This document shows, piece after piece, positions 63,894 through 64,000 of a DNA stretch of 64,000 bases. Numbering within the stretch: the stretch's first letter is position 1; the number at the start of each line of letters is the position of its first letter. Under the pieces are notes generated by a model. The model made no database searches. It saw only the letters and a program-made list of their open reading frames with translations, and was not told the DNA's origin. Source of the stretch: Rhabditoides inermis (lineage: Eukaryota; Nematoda; Chromadorea; Rhabditida; Rhabditidae); contig CAWZYM010000425.1 in the NCBI GenBank assembly GCA_963966185.1, positions 248,001-312,000 on the forward strand, in the 5' to 3' direction. The position numbers and the translations under genes were made by a program.

Positions 63894-64000
63894 CACATTT
63901 TGTTCCATTGTGGAACAAAACACCACGTTTTGTTCCATTGTGGAACAAAACACCACGTTTTGTTTCATTGTGGAACAAAACACCACGTTTTGTTCCATTG
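63894..64000 (+). repeat. Satellite B, start of a further block (cut by window end)
   Basis: Three and a half units of the 30-bp satellite in plus orientation. The junction shares CACATT between the two satellites, so it is not a mirror of the left-hand B-to-A junction at 6603. The array continues beyond the window. Confidence 0.9.

Overview
This window is almost entirely tandem satellite DNA from a eukaryote. A 30-bp satellite (called B here) fills about 37 kb (58%). A satellite built on an 11-bp unit (called A here) fills about 23 kb (36%). One 3,849-bp DNA transposon sits inside an A array (6%). I see no host gene, RNA gene or prokaryotic feature. The spliceosomal-type intron, the AATAAA signal, the Tc1-like transposase and the AG microsatellites point to an animal, most likely an invertebrate, but the sequence does not fix the taxon.

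Layout from left to right: A (+) 1-2020; B (+) 2021-6603; A (+) 6604-19975; Tc1/mariner-type transposon 19976-23824 flanked by TA duplications; A (+) 23825-28727; B (+) 28728-50601; orientation switch at 50602; B (-) 50602-61097; A (-) 61098-63893; B (+) from 63894 to the window end. From about 26 kb rightward the order A+ B+ B- A- is a huge, imperfect palindrome. The left and right A/B junctions are exact mirror images that share private variants. The left B arm is about 12.9 kb longer than the right one, apparently through later local amplification.

Both satellites carry higher-order structure. In A, blocks of about 1.85/1.82 kb, 1.25 kb and larger segmental copies recur. In B, blocks of 2,267, 1,380, 1,890, 1,560, 1,350 and 521 bp recur. 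The B block lengths that are not multiples of 30 are explained exactly by a 17-bp and a 7-bp insertion variant. Both satellite units lack stop codons in nearly all frames, so the many very long open frames here are by-products of the repeats and are not annotated as genes.

The transposon is the only region with gene-like content. It has very long inverted repeats (1,185 and 1,387 bp). Each repeat contains a diverged internal duplication, an AG tract and a minisatellite that differs in copy number between the arms. Between the arms lie a Tc1-like DD34E transposase fragment on the minus strand, lacking its N-terminal half, and a head-to-head plus-strand gene with one 56-bp intron and a polyadenylation signal, whose product I do not recognise. 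An uninterrupted paralogue of the insertion site survives at 14454-14455, so the element landed after that stretch of satellite had been duplicated.
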